A DNA stretch of 64,000 nt from Micrococcus sp. 2A (GCF_039519235.1 NZ_CP154351.1:1736001-1800000), one strand, 5' to 3'; shown: positions 1 through 8,919, counted from the first letter of the stretch. The notes: a model not told the origin generated them from the letters alone. Numbers and translations: made by a program.

Positions 1-91
1 AGCGGCGCGCGCCCTGCTGGCGATCGCCGAGCGGCTCGCGGTGCGCCCCCGCAGCCTGGCCGGGCGCCGGCTGCCGTTCAGCCCGCGCTGA
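1..91 (+). CDS. C-terminal end of a protein, probably Mrp/NBP35-type P-loop ATPase (partial)
   Basis: Only the last 29 residues are in the window, read from base 2 to a TGA at 89-91. They contain LLAIAERLAV, then a basic stretch ending FSPR. The frame has the G/C-rich third positions of a real gene and runs convergently toward tatB. The fragment is too short to identify by itself. Mrp is inferred from recalled gene order in other actinobacteria, where mrp lies opposite and just beyond tatB. Confidence 0.45.
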   Translation, partial: AARALLAIAERLAVRPRSLAGRRLPFSPR

Positions 92-112
92 GCGCCGGGA
101 TCACCGCGGCGA

Positions 113-790
113 TCAGGTGGCGTCGACGTCGAAGGGTGCGGGCGCCAGGCCGAGCAGCTCGAGCGGATCCGGGCTCGCGGCTGCCGGGACCGGAGCCGGG
201 CGCCCCTCGGCCACCATGGCCTCGGCGCGGCCGGAGGCCATGAGGGCGACGGCCGCGCCTCCCACGACGGCGGTCCCGGCACCCGGGACGACGGCGGCGG
301 CCACGGGGGTGAGCTCGGCGTCGGGGGCGGCGGAGCCCGTGGCGGACGCGACGGCGGTGGACTCGACGTCGGTGGCCTCGGCGGCGCTGCTGCCCGTGCC
401 GCCCGGGCGGCGGAAGAGGGAGCGGGGGTCCATGTCCGCGATGTCCTGGCGGGTCAGCCCGCCGTGGAGGTCCTCGGGGGCCACGCCCGTGAGCGCCTGG
501 GCCCGGTGCGCGGCGGTGGAGGAGCCGCTGCCGCCCACCGGCTCGGTGAGGGCCTCGCGGATGATGCGGCGGGGATCGTACTGACGGGGGTCGTACTTGC
601 GCCAGTTGACCTCGTCGAAGTCCGTCCCCGTCTCCTCCTTGAACTGCGTCTTGGCGCCCTCGGCCATGTCCCGCATCCGGCGGAGCCACTGGGTGAAGGC
701 GCGGGTGTACTCCGGGAGCTTCTCCGGACCGAGGATGATCACGGCGAGCACCAGGAGGACGATGAACTCGGATCCGTTGATTCCTGCCAC
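113..790 (-). CDS. tatB: Sec-independent (twin-arginine) translocase subunit TatB
   Basis: This 225-residue protein has the TatA/B layout: a short periplasmic N-terminus, one membrane helix at about residues 8-21, the conserved GPEKLP hinge at 21-26, an amphipathic helix to about 60, then a long, poorly conserved Ala/Pro/Gly-rich tail. TatB binds folded twin-arginine precursors together with TatC. The start is a GTG. No good ribosome-binding site precedes it, but a TAGAGT hexamer ends 7 bases upstream, suggesting a leaderless transcript. The gene lies downstream of the anti-sigma gene and convergent to the probable mrp. A TatA role cannot be excluded, but the long tail and the location favour TatB. 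PhoD at 34.5 kb is a likely substrate. Confidence 0.88.
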   Translation of the reverse strand: MAGINGSEFIVLLVLAVIILGPEKLPEYTRAFTQWLRRMRDMAEGAKTQFKEETGTDFDEVNWRKYDPRQYDPRRIIREALTEPVGGSGSSTAAHRAQALTGVAPEDLHGGLTRQDIADMDPRSLFRRPGGTGSSAAEATDVESTAVASATGSAAPDAELTPVAAAVVPGAGTAVVGGAAVALMASGRAEAMVAEGRPAPVPAAASPDPLELLGLAPAPFDVDAT

Positions 791-797
791 GGTGGAG

Positions 798-803
798 ACT
801 CTA
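798..803 (-). promoter_or_regulatory. Putative -10 box of tatB (leaderless)
   Basis: TAGAGT on the minus strand, 7 bases before the GTG of tatB. It matches the TANNNT pattern found at many starts in this window. No -35 element is obvious. Confidence 0.4.
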
Positions 804-811
804 CTAGAGGC

Positions 812-1708
812 TCACCGACGCCCCACCGCGAGGATGCCGGCCACCCGGCCCATGCTCGGAACGGCCTCGACGATCCGCTCGAGGCCGCGCTCGAGGCGGT
901 CCGTCACGGCGTCGTCGCGCCGCAGCTCGGTGAGGCCGGACCGGTCCGAGACCACGAGGAGGGTGAGAAGGGGCTCCGCCTGCTCGCGTGGCAGCGTGGA
1001 CTCCACGCGGTAGGCCGCCTGCGCCGTCGCGAGGTCCGCGATCCACCCCTCTCCGGACGGGTCGTCCGTCAGCCGGTAGGCGACACCGCCGGGGAGCCGC
1101 CTCCCCGGCATTGCGGCGTCCTCGCGCCCCGACGCACAGCCGCGGGGCACAGCGGTCGCGGAGCGCGAGCGGCACTCGTGCACCGTGACCGCCGGCTCGG
1201 CGCGCCCCCAGACCACCGCGACCTCCAGCAGGTCCGCCGCCTGCTCGCCGCGCACCTCGAGGGGCTGCAGGCCTGCGCCGGTCAGGGACGGCACGGTCCA
1301 GCCGAGGCCGCGGAGCTCCTCCACGGTGGCCCCCGGGGAGGACGCGGCGGCGGACTGGCGCTGGACGACCCCCAGCGCGTCCGTCGGACCGGCCTGCGCC
1401 CGGGCCACGCCACGCGGCGCGCCGGCCACCCACACGGCCGCGAGGAGCCCGCCCAGCAGGACGACCATGGCCAGCGCCAGCACGACGAGGCGGCCGGACA
1501 CGCCGCGCACGGGGAGCACGGGATGGGTCACGGCCGCGGGGCGGGCGTCCACGGAGCGCGCGGCGTCCAGGACGCGGGCCCGCTCACGGGCGGTCCGGGC
1601 GCAGTCCGGGCAGCGGGAGAGATGGGCCGCCAGCCGGCGGCCCGCCGGGCGCGAGAGCACGCCCTCGAGGTAGGCGTCCAGGTGGCGCAGCGAGTGATGA
1701 GGGCTCAT
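812..1708 (-). CDS. Membrane-anchored ZAS-type anti-sigma factor (RseA-like), without an adjacent sigma gene
   Basis: The 298-residue protein starts with a zinc-binding anti-sigma (ZAS) motif, His29-x3-Cys33-x2-Cys36 (HLSRCPDC), followed by a membrane helix at about residues 74-96 and an extracytoplasmic domain of about 200 residues. Such proteins hold an ECF sigma factor inactive at the membrane. The ATG is preceded by AGGAGG at nine bases. From memory, M. tuberculosis has sigE just upstream and htrA between rseA and tatB. Here the upstream neighbour is the divergent methyltransferase and tatB follows directly. The cognate sigma factor must therefore be elsewhere, or be lost. The extracytoplasmic domain is not one I recognise. 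Confidence 0.72.
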   Translation of the reverse strand: MSPHHSLRHLDAYLEGVLSRPAGRRLAAHLSRCPDCARTARERARVLDAARSVDARPAAVTHPVLPVRGVSGRLVVLALAMVVLLGGLLAAVWVAGAPRGVARAQAGPTDALGVVQRQSAAASSPGATVEELRGLGWTVPSLTGAGLQPLEVRGEQAADLLEVAVVWGRAEPAVTVHECRSRSATAVPRGCASGREDAAMPGRRLPGGVAYRLTDDPSGEGWIADLATAQAAYRVESTLPREQAEPLLTLLVVSDRSGLTELRRDDAVTDRLERGLERIVEAVPSMGRVAGILAVGRR

Positions 1709-1839
1709 CCCGCCCCACCTCCTCCTGGTGCGCCGACTCCCGGACCGGAGGGCCGGGGACCACGCCGACGCCGGTCCAGTCCGCCCATCATGGACGGCAC
1801 GTCTGAGAGAAGTCTGAATCGTCCCCCCCGGTTCTTCCG

Positions 1840-1845
1840 TACACT
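1840..1845 (+). promoter_or_regulatory. Putative -10 box of the O-methyltransferase gene
   Basis: TACACT in the 228-base gap between the divergent anti-sigma and methyltransferase genes, giving a leader of about 85 bases. The -35 region has no clear consensus, so this is a weak call. Confidence 0.25.
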
Positions 1846-1936
1846 GGGGCGGCATCCGGCCCGGTGCCGGCCGTCCGCGGAAGCCCGCGGCGCCGCCGTC
1901 GCCGGACCACCCCGCCCACCCCCGGAGAGAGCGCCC

Positions 1937-2587
1937 ATGACCGCCCTGCACCCCCAGCCGACCGCCAAGCACGCCTCGTGGACGTACGCGGAGACCCGGC
2001 TGGAGGAGGACGCGGTGCTGCTGCGGGCACGGGAGCGCTCGGCCGAGCTCGGGGTGGCGCCGGTCAGCGAGGGCGCGGCGGCGCTGCTCACCGTGCTGGC
2101 GGCCACGCGCGCGCCGGGCGCCGTCGTGGAGATCGGCACCGGCGCGGGGGTCTCGGGCCTCGCTCTGATGCGCGGGCTGCCCGAGCGCACCGTCCTGACC
2201 ACCGTGGACCCGGAGGCGGACGTGCAGCATGCGGCGCGGGAGGCCTTCTCCGAGGCGCACCTGCCGAACGGCCGCACCCGCATGATCACGGGGCGCTCCC
2301 GCCTCGTGCTGCCGCGCCTGACCACGGGCGCCTACGAGATGGTCGTGGTGGACGGCGATCCGGCCTCCCGCGCGTTCGACGTGGACCAGGCCGCCCGCAT
2401 GCTGGCCCCCGGCGGGCTGCTGGTGGTCCTCGACGCCCTGGACCAGGACCGCGTGCCGCGTCCGGCGGTGCGCGAGCCCTCCACGGTGTCCGCCCGCGCC
2501 GTGGACCGCGGCATCGCCGAGGACGAGCGGTGGATCTCCGCCGTGGTCCCCACGGGCACGGGCATGCTGCTGGCCGTGCGCCGCTGA
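1937..2587 (+). CDS. SAM-dependent O-methyltransferase
   Basis: The 216-residue protein is a class I methyltransferase of the small catechol/caffeoyl-CoA O-methyltransferase type. Motif I is VEIGTGAGVSG at about residues 64-74, the acidic residue ending beta-2 is in TTVDPE (about 91), and a metal/SAM-associated VVVDGDP lies near 136-142. It probably transfers a methyl group from S-adenosylmethionine to a small hydroxylated substrate; the substrate is unknown. The ATG has GGAGAG upstream. It is divergent from the anti-sigma gene, the same arrangement recalled for Rv1220c beside sigE/rseA in M. tuberculosis. A hairpin separates it from the convergent DUF3117 gene. Confidence 0.85.
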   Translation: MTALHPQPTAKHASWTYAETRLEEDAVLLRARERSAELGVAPVSEGAAALLTVLAATRAPGAVVEIGTGAGVSGLALMRGLPERTVLTTVDPEADVQHAAREAFSEAHLPNGRTRMITGRSRLVLPRLTTGAYEMVVVDGDPASRAFDVDQAARMLAPGGLLVVLDALDQDRVPRPAVREPSTVSARAVDRGIAEDERWISAVVPTGTGMLLAVRR

Positions 2588-2615
2588 CGCCTGCCGAGGA
2601 GCCCGGAGAAGCACG

Positions 2616-2650
2616 ACGCCCCGCGCACCGGTCAGCGGTGCGCGGGGCGT
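2616..2650. terminator. Bidirectional hairpin between methyltransferase and DUF3117 genes
   Basis: Perfect 14-bp stem with a 7-base loop (arms 2616-2629 and 2637-2650), lying between two convergent genes. There is no T-run, as is common for terminators in high-GC actinobacteria. Confidence 0.75.
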
Positions 2651-2666
2651 GCGGCGTTCGGGGCGG

Positions 2667-2837
2667 TCAGCCCTGGGTGACGCCCTGCAGGCACTCCTTG
2701 AGCTCCTGCGCCTCCTCGGCGTTGATCTCCAGGACGAGGCGCCCGCCGCCGTCGATCGGCACGCGCATGATCAGGCTGCGTCCCTCCTTGGTCACTTCCA
2801 TGGGACCGTCCCCGGTGCGAGGCTTCATGGCGGCCAT
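2667..2837 (-). CDS. DUF3117 small protein
   Basis: A 56-residue protein beginning MAAMKPRTGDGPM and containing GGGRLVLEI, the signature of the actinobacterial DUF3117 family. Family members are 55-60 residues long, so it is full length. Their function is unknown. The predicted fold is mostly a short beta sheet followed by a helix with the EEAQEL segment. The start ATG has GAAGGGAAG upstream. It is probably transcribed alone from the GATAAT box at 2951-2956, with a palindrome between promoter and start. The neighbourhood (DivIVA-like and LOG genes upstream) is conserved in other actinobacteria from memory. Confidence 0.88.
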   Translation of the reverse strand: MAAMKPRTGDGPMEVTKEGRSLIMRVPIDGGGRLVLEINAEEAQELKECLQGVTQG

Positions 2838-2932
2838 TGCGACTTCCCTTCTGATGGTGTTCCCGTGTCGGCGCCGCCGGCGGATGTCGCAGACGGGCCC
2901 GGTGCCTTCGGCCCCCGCACGCGAGGCGTGGC

Positions 2933-2956
2933 GTGACCGGTCACACGCCCATTATC
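2933..2956 (-). promoter_or_regulatory. Putative DUF3117 promoter with palindromic operator-like element
   Basis: On the minus strand GATAAT (2951-2956) is a good -10 hexamer. About seven bases downstream, where transcription would start, lies a perfect 12-base palindrome, GTGACCGGTCAC (2933-2944). A palindrome over a start site is typical of a repressor operator. The -35 is poor. Confidence 0.4.
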
Positions 2957-3296
2957 GCGGATCGCGCTGGCTGTCGCCACACGAGCCGGCGGGAGCGGCG
3001 GCGGCACGCTCCTCCTCGAGCTCGGCGATCCGGCGCTCGCGCCGGGCGAGGGTCTCCTGCAGTGCGGCCACCACCGCGTCCACTTGGTCCCGCTGGTAGC
3101 CCGGCACTGCCACGGCGAGGCGCACGTGGTCCACGTCCTGGGCCCGGGGGTCCGCGGGCAGGAGCACGGGGTGGCGGTGCTCGACGCCGGCGGGCGCGTC
3201 CGCGCGCAGGGTCGCGCGGCCCGTCGCCGCCGCCACGAGGGCGGCCACGGCCACCACGAGGGCGAGGACGAGGGCGATCCAGATCGGCTGGCTCAT
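2952..3296 (-). CDS. Small membrane-anchored DivIVA-domain-like protein
   Basis: The 114-residue protein has one N-terminal membrane helix (about residues 5-25). A segment, VRLAVAVPGYQRDQVDAVV, near residues 58-76, resembles the GYxxxQVDxxV core of DivIVA-type domains. A charged coiled-coil helix follows (LARRERRIAELEEERA). It could localise to curved or septal membrane, but that is inference. Its start overlaps the end of the LOG gene by ATGA, so the two are translationally coupled. A similar gene sits beside LOG and DUF3117 in other actinobacteria, from memory. Confidence 0.6.
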   Translation of the reverse strand: MSQPIWIALVLALVVAVAALVAAATGRATLRADAPAGVEHRHPVLLPADPRAQDVDHVRLAVAVPGYQRDQVDAVVAALQETLARRERRIAELEEERAAAAPAGSCGDSQRDPR

Positions 3297-4093
3297 GCCC
3301 GGCCCCCCTGCTGGACCGCGGCCATGAGCGCCACGGCCTCCTCCGCGGTGTCCACCACGGAGAGCAGGTCGACGTCGCCGGGCGAGATCATCCCGCGCGC
3401 CTCGAGGGCCCCGCGGATCCAGTCCACCAGGGGACCCCAGAACGCACGGTCCACCAGCACCACGGGGAAGCGGCTCACGGTGCCGGTCTGCACGAGGGTG
3501 AGCGCCTCGAACAGCTCGTCCAGGGTGCCGAAGCCGCCGGGCAGCACGATGAAGCCCTGCGCGTACTTCAGGAACATGACCTTCCGGGCGAAGAAGTACC
3601 GGAAGTCCACGCCGATCCCCACGTAGGGGTTCAGCCCGGTCTCGAAGGGGAGCTCGATGCCGAGGCCCACGGACACGCCGCCCACGTCGTGCGCGCCGCG
3701 GTTGGCGGCCTCCATGGCCCCCGGACCGCCGCCCGTGATGACGGCGAAGCCGGCCTCGGCGAGGCGACGCCCCACCTCGCGGGCGAGCGCGTACTCGTCG
3801 GTGCCCTCCCCCGTTCGGGCGGAGCCGAACACGGAGACGGCGGGGCCGAGCTGCGCCAGCGTCCCGAAGCCCTCCACGAACTCCGCCTGGATGCGCAGCA
3901 CGCGCCACGCGTCCGACGTCGTGGAGGCCACGTCCGAGACCGGCGGCGCCGTCATGCCCGACTGGCGGGTGTCCAGCAGGAGCTGGTCGAAGGTGGGGGC
4001 GGCAGCCGCGGCGCCGCTCAGGATCTGCCCGCCGCGGCGCACGGGCCCTCGATCGGGGTCCGCGGGCTGGGACGGGTGTGTCTGGTCGGCCAT
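3293..4093 (-). CDS. LOG-family (TIGR00730) Rossmann-fold protein
   Basis: The 266-residue protein carries both LOG signatures: GGGPGAMEAANRGA at about residues 121-134 and PGGFGTLDE at about 185-193. These form the nucleotide-binding and catalytic site of cytokinin riboside 5'-monophosphate phosphoribohydrolases, which release the free base from a nucleoside monophosphate. The bacterial substrate is probably AMP-like. An 80-residue N-terminal extension precedes the domain, as in the longer actinobacterial subclass. The ATG at 4093 follows a TAGGGT hexamer by 7 bases, suggesting leaderless translation. The gene is first of a two-gene operon with the DivIVA-like gene. Confidence 0.85.
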   Translation of the reverse strand: MADQTHPSQPADPDRGPVRRGGQILSGAAAAAPTFDQLLLDTRQSGMTAPPVSDVASTTSDAWRVLRIQAEFVEGFGTLAQLGPAVSVFGSARTGEGTDEYALAREVGRRLAEAGFAVITGGGPGAMEAANRGAHDVGGVSVGLGIELPFETGLNPYVGIGVDFRYFFARKVMFLKYAQGFIVLPGGFGTLDELFEALTLVQTGTVSRFPVVLVDRAFWGPLVDWIRGALEARGMISPGDVDLLSVVDTAEEAVALMAAVQQGGRA

Positions 4094-4100
4094 GGCCCCC

Positions 4101-4106
4101 ACCCTA
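4101..4106 (-). promoter_or_regulatory. Putative -10 box of the LOG-family gene (leaderless)
   Basis: TAGGGT on the minus strand, ending 7 bases before the ATG. Confidence 0.4.
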
Positions 4107-4226
4107 GCCAGTCGGGCCCTCTGGTCGCCCCCGTGGCGCAGGCCTGCGCTCCCCGCGCACCCGGGAGATATCCTGCGGTGACATCCGCCGCCCAGCGCGG
4201 CGCGCCGTCGACCCCCAGGAGACCCC

Positions 4227-5300
4227 GTGCCGTCCGCTGCGTCCCCCGACCGCCACCGCCTCGCCCGTGCCCGGCGGGCAGCGGCGACGGCCGCCCTGGC
4301 CGCCACGGTGGCGCTGGTGTCCGGATGCTCCGCGCCGGCCGCGCCCGAGGCCCCGCAGCCGCCCGAGGCGGCGGGGCCCGAGACCACCGCGCCGGTGGCC
4401 CCCACGCCTCCTGCCGGGCCAGGGACGCCCGTCGAGACCTCCTCCTCACCGCGCTCCGCCACGCCGGCCCGGACGACGAGCACCACGGACGCCACCGACG
4501 GCGCCTCCGCCGCGCCCACGCCCCGGCCGCGCGCGGACGGCGTGCTGCGGATCGCCCTGCCCGGCGACCGGCCCGGCCTGAGCACGGGCGAGAGGGACGA
4601 CACCCCGGACGGGTTCGACGCCGACGCCGCCCGCGCCACGGCCATGTTCCTCGGCTACGAGGAGCGTCAGGTCCAGTGGGTCTGGCTCGGGACGCGCGCC
4701 CCCGCCGACGCCCTCTCCGCCGGGATCGTCGATCTGGCGGTCGGCGGGGTGCCCCTGACGCCGGCACCGGACGAGCCCATGGACGTGGCCGGCCCGTACC
4801 TGTCCGCCCGCCTGGGCGTGCTCGTGCCGGCGGACTCGTCCGTCGCGGAGCCGGCAGACCTGGAGGGCGGCACGGTCTGTGTGGAGTCCGGCTCCCCCGC
4901 CGCGGCCGCCCTCCGCGCCGAGGTCCCCGGTGAGGTGGAGCTGCTCGTGCAGGGCGGCGCCGCCGAGTGCCTCCCGGCGCTGCGCACGGGGCGGGTGGAT
5001 GCGATCGCGGGCGACGAGCCTCTGCTGGGCGCGCTGAGCCGGGCGGACGAGGCGCCGGAGGCGCGCCTGCTCGACGCCGACCTCGGGGCCGCCCAGTACG
5101 GCGTCGGCCTGCCGGAGGACTCCACGCTGTGCGACGACGTCACAGCGGCCCTCGCCTCGCACCGCGCCGACGGCGGCTGGGCCCGGTCCGCCGAGGCTCT
5201 CGAGCGCGCCAGCGGGGTGCCGCTGTCTCCACAGCTGCGGCTCGCCGCCCTCCCGGATCCCGACCGCTGCGACAGCTCCCCCGCGCAGGGCGCCCAGTGA
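4227..5300 (+). CDS. Family 3 extracellular solute-binding lipoprotein
   Basis: The 357-residue protein has a basic N-terminus, a hydrophobic segment and a lipobox (LVSGC, Cys34), so it should be a lipoprotein. A Pro/Thr/Ala-rich linker of about 70 residues follows, then a type-3 amino-acid-binding domain with [22 protein letters not shown] and a GVGLPEDS segment like that of GluB. The GTG start has AGGAG at five bases. It lies just upstream of, and in the same direction as, the gluABCD-type operon, but has no permease of its own. It might feed the same permease or act as a sensor. The ligand is not predictable, and the segment that binds the ligand carboxylate is poorly conserved. Confidence 0.75.
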   Translation: MPSAASPDRHRLARARRAAATAALAATVALVSGCSAPAAPEAPQPPEAAGPETTAPVAPTPPAGPGTPVETSSSPRSATPARTTSTTDATDGASAAPTPRPRADGVLRIALPGDRPGLSTGERDDTPDGFDADAARATAMFLGYEERQVQWVWLGTRAPADALSAGIVDLAVGGVPLTPAPDEPMDVAGPYLSARLGVLVPADSSVAEPADLEGGTVCVESGSPAAAALRAEVPGEVELLVQGGAAECLPALRTGRVDAIAGDEPLLGALSRADEAPEARLLDADLGAAQYGVGLPEDSTLCDDVTAALASHRADGGWARSAEALERASGVPLSPQLRLAALPDPDRCDSSPAQGAQ

Positions 5301-5373
5301 GCTGACGGGCGGGGATCGAGGCCGTCAGCCCGCCAGGAGCGTGATGCGCCGCACGGCGTCCTGTGACATGGAC

Positions 5374-5379
5374 TATATT
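5374..5379 (+). promoter_or_regulatory. Putative -10 box of the glu operon (leaderless)
   Basis: TATATT, six bases before the ATG of gluA. It is the most AT-rich -10 hexamer in the window. An earlier in-frame GTG at 5341 lies upstream of the box, so the ATG at 5386 is preferred. Confidence 0.5.
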
Positions 5380-5385
5380 CTCTGC

Positions 5386-6198
<813 letters not shown>

Positions 6199-6270
6199 CG
6201 ACCCGCGGTCCCGCCACGCCGCCTGGCCCTCCCCGTCCTCCCCCACCCGCACCTGATCCCAGGAGACACC

Positions 6271-7158
6271 ATGATCACCAAGAAGCTCGCCTCCATCACC
6301 GCCGTCGCCGCGGCCGCCGCCCTCTCCCTGACCGCCTGCTCCCCGTCTGCGTCGAGCGACTCCGGCGCCTCCGCGTCCGGCTCCGCCTCGGGCAGCGCCT
6401 CCGCGGGGTCCTCCGACTCGCTGCGCATCGGCATCAAGTTCGACCAGCCGGGCCTCGGCTTCCGTGAGGGTTCGAACGCCCCCACCGGCTTCGACACGGA
6501 TGTGGCCCGCTACGTGGCCCAGAAGCTGGGCGTGGACGAGGACAAGATCGAGTGGGTGCAGACCCCCTCCGCCAACCGCGAGAACGCTCTGGAGAACGGC
6601 GAGGTGGACATGATCCTCGCCACCTACTCGATCACCGACGCCCGCAAGGAGCGCGTCGACTTCGCGGGGCCGTACTTCGTGGCCGGCCAGGACCTGCTGG
6701 TCCGCACCGACGAGACCGGCATCACCGGCCCGGACGACCTCGACGGCAAGAACCTCTGCTCCGTCACCGGCTCCACCTCCGCCCAGAAGATCAAGGACAC
6801 GTTCGCCTCCGGGGTGAACCTCGTGGAACAGGGCGGCTACGCCGAGTGCGTGACCTACCTCGAGTCCGGCCAGGTGGACGCCGTCACGACGGACGACATC
6901 ATCCTCGCCGGCCTCGCCGCCACGGACGCGAACAAGGGCAAGTTCAAGGTGGTGGGCAATCCGTTCACCACCGAGCGCTACGGCGTCGGCATCGCGAAGG
7001 ACTCCGACCGCTGCGAGGAGATCAACACCGCCGTCAAGGAGATGAAGGACTCCGGCGAGTGGGAGAAGTCGCTCACGAAGAACACCGAGGGCACCGGCTA
7101 CGAGTACGACAAGGAGCTGAACTCGGGCAAGGACGCCGAGCTCGAGCCCTGCGCCTGA
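6271..7158 (+). CDS. gluB: Glutamate-type solute-binding lipoprotein (GluB-like)
   Basis: The 295-residue lipoprotein has its lipobox at LTAC (Cys23), then a Ser/Ala/Gly-rich linker and a family 3 binding domain. GFDTDVARYVA, the arginine-containing DARKERVDFAGPYF loop and a GVGIAKDSD segment are typical of polar amino-acid-binding proteins. The ATG has AGGAG at six bases. It is anchored on the outer face of the membrane and delivers substrate to GluC/GluD. The gap to gluC can form a hairpin, which may let the binding protein be made in excess. Confidence 0.88.
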   Translation: MITKKLASITAVAAAAALSLTACSPSASSDSGASASGSASGSASAGSSDSLRIGIKFDQPGLGFREGSNAPTGFDTDVARYVAQKLGVDEDKIEWVQTPSANRENALENGEVDMILATYSITDARKERVDFAGPYFVAGQDLLVRTDETGITGPDDLDGKNLCSVTGSTSAQKIKDTFASGVNLVEQGGYAECVTYLESGQVDAVTTDDIILAGLAATDANKGKFKVVGNPFTTERYGVGIAKDSDRCEEINTAVKEMKDSGEWEKSLTKNTEGTGYEYDKELNSGKDAELEPCA

Positions 7159-7164
7159 TCACCC

Positions 7165-7224
7165 CCTGACCCGACCGCCTCGGCGGCACCGCCCACCCGG
7201 GCGTGTGCGGCCGGGGCGGTCAGG
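7165..7224 (+). terminator. Possible intra-operon attenuating hairpin between gluB and gluC
   Basis: Arms CCTGACC (7165-7171) and GGTCAGG (7218-7224) enclose further G/C-rich self-complementary sequence. It lies directly after the binding-protein gene, where partial termination is common. Not tested by folding. Confidence 0.35.
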
Positions 7225-7268
7225 CCACGGCCCCCTCCACCCCCGGAAGAGACGGCATCGGAAGACCC

Positions 7269-7949
7269 ATGGAACCACTGTCCACTCTCATGGAGCAGTA
7301 CGGCTCGGCCGTGCCGCTCGCGTTCTGGATGAACATCCGGCTGGCCGTCCTGGCCACGCTGGCCTCGTTCGTCTTGGGCGTCGTCCTCGCCCTGTGCCGC
7401 ATCTCCCCCGTCCCCTCCCTGCGAGCGCTCGGCGCCGGCTATGTCCACATCGTGCGCAACACCCCGTTGACCATCATCATGCTGCTGGGAGTCCTGGCGG
7501 TGTGGGGCCAGCTGAAGGTCACCTTCGCGAGCGACTTCACCCTGAACTTCTTCATCTATGCGGTGATCGCGCTCTCCCTGTACCACGCGGCCTTCATGTG
7601 CGAGGCCATCCGCTCCGGCGTGAACACGGTCCCACTCGGGCAGGCGGAGGCGGCCCGGGCGATCGGCCTGGGCTTCCTTCCAGCGGCGCGCCACGTCATC
7701 CTCCCCCAGGCCCTGCGCGGGGCCATCACCCCGATCGGCAACACCGTGATCGCCCTGACGAAGAACACCACCGTCGCCGCGGCCGCCTCGGTCGCCGAGG
7801 CCTCCGGGCTCATGAAGACGATGATCGAGTTCCGCCCGGACATGATGGTGGCCATCTTCCTGACCTTCGCGATCGGCTTCTGCCTGATCGTCATCCCGAT
7901 CGGCCTGCTCACCACGTGGGCCTCTGACAAGTGGGCGGTGAGCCGATGA
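7269..7949 (+). CDS. gluC: Amino-acid ABC transporter permease (GluC-like)
   Basis: The 226-residue membrane protein has about five helices and the permease EAA-type loop (residues about 125-150, AEAARAIGLGF). It contains the HisM/GlnP-class motif RNTPLTI. The start at 7269 is chosen because GGAAGA precedes it and it aligns with usual permease starts; earlier in-frame starts would add an unlikely basic leader. With GluD it forms the translocation pore. The stop overlaps the gluD start by ATGA. Confidence 0.88.
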   Translation: MEPLSTLMEQYGSAVPLAFWMNIRLAVLATLASFVLGVVLALCRISPVPSLRALGAGYVHIVRNTPLTIIMLLGVLAVWGQLKVTFASDFTLNFFIYAVIALSLYHAAFMCEAIRSGVNTVPLGQAEAARAIGLGFLPAARHVILPQALRGAITPIGNTVIALTKNTTVAAAASVAEASGLMKTMIEFRPDMMVAIFLTFAIGFCLIVIPIGLLTTWASDKWAVSR

Positions 7950-8836
7950 GCGCCCAGGCCTCCATCCTCTTCGACGCCCCGGGCCCCGTGGCCCGGCGGC
8001 GCGTCCTGGTCCTCAACCTCGTGGCGCTGGCGGCCGTGGTGGCGGTGGCCGCGCTGGTCCTCGTCCGCATGGCCGAGCGCGGGCAGCTGGAACCCCGCCG
8101 CTGGAGCGCGGCACTCGACGCGAACGCGTGGTCCAACTACTACGTGCCCGGACTGCAGTTCACCCTGCAGGTGGCCGCGATCGCGGTGGTCACCTCGGTG
8201 GCCTTCGGCCTCGTGTTCGGCTTCCTCCGACTGGCGCCCTTCGCGCCGGTCCGGGCGGCGGCCGCCGTGGTGGTCGAGTTCTTCCGCGCCGTGCCGGTGC
8301 TCCTGATGATGGTGTTCTTCTACCAGGCCTTCGCCCTCGCAGCGCGCAGCGGCGTGCTCTCCGCCCAGGACGGCCCCTACTACGCCGTCATCCTCGGGCT
8401 CACCCTGTACAACGGCTCCGTGATCGCCGAGCTGGTGCGCTCCGGCGTCAAGTCCCTGCCCAAGGGCCAGCGCGAGGCGGCGGCGGCGATCGGCATGACG
8501 TCCAACCAGTCCCTGCGCCTCGTGGAGGTCCCCCAGGCCCTCGTCGCCATGCTGCCCTCGCTCCTCAGCCAGTTCGTGGTGATCCTCAAGGACTCCGCGC
8601 TCGGCTACCTGATCGGCTTCTTCGAGCTGCTCCAGTACGCCCGGCAGCTCGGCTCGGGTCAGGGGAACATCCTGCAGTCACTGGTGGTGGCCGCGCTCAT
8701 CTTCATCGCGATCAACGTCCTGCTCACCTGGGTGGCGTCCCGTCTCTCCGGGCTGCTGTCCTCGCGCACCGCGGGCCGGACCAACCCCGCCGCGGGGTCC
8801 TCGGCCGTCGCCATCCCGGTGCACGCGAAGCACTGA
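7946..8836 (+). CDS. gluD: Amino-acid ABC transporter permease (GluD-like)
   Basis: The 296-residue permease begins inside the gluC stop codon (ATGA). It has a longer N-terminus with an extra membrane helix at about residues 22-45, then the HisM-type domain with FFRAVPVLLMM and the EAA loop REAAAAIGMT. It is the second half of the heterodimeric channel. A strong hairpin at 8846-8895 follows, ending the operon. Confidence 0.87.
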   Translation: MSAQASILFDAPGPVARRRVLVLNLVALAAVVAVAALVLVRMAERGQLEPRRWSAALDANAWSNYYVPGLQFTLQVAAIAVVTSVAFGLVFGFLRLAPFAPVRAAAAVVVEFFRAVPVLLMMVFFYQAFALAARSGVLSAQDGPYYAVILGLTLYNGSVIAELVRSGVKSLPKGQREAAAAIGMTSNQSLRLVEVPQALVAMLPSLLSQFVVILKDSALGYLIGFFELLQYARQLGSGQGNILQSLVVAALIFIAINVLLTWVASRLSGLLSSRTAGRTNPAAGSSAVAIPVHAKH

Positions 8837-8845
8837 TCCGCCCTG

Positions 8846-8895
8846 CGACGGCCGGCCTCATCTCCGCCCCGCGCGGGCAGGGAGGCCGGCCGTCG
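8846..8895. terminator. Terminator hairpin between gluD and dapE (convergent)
   Basis: Perfect 14-bp arms, 8846-8859 and 8882-8895, around a 22-base loop. Placed between convergent genes, it can serve both strands. Confidence 0.7.
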
Positions 8896-8919
8896 TCGTC
8901 GGGGAGGGGGCCGCCGAGG

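Noticed and set aside
5341..5385. An earlier GTG start for the glu operon ATPase.
   Set aside because: It lies upstream of the TATATT box and would add a 15-residue peptide not seen in the family. The ATG at 5386 fits better.
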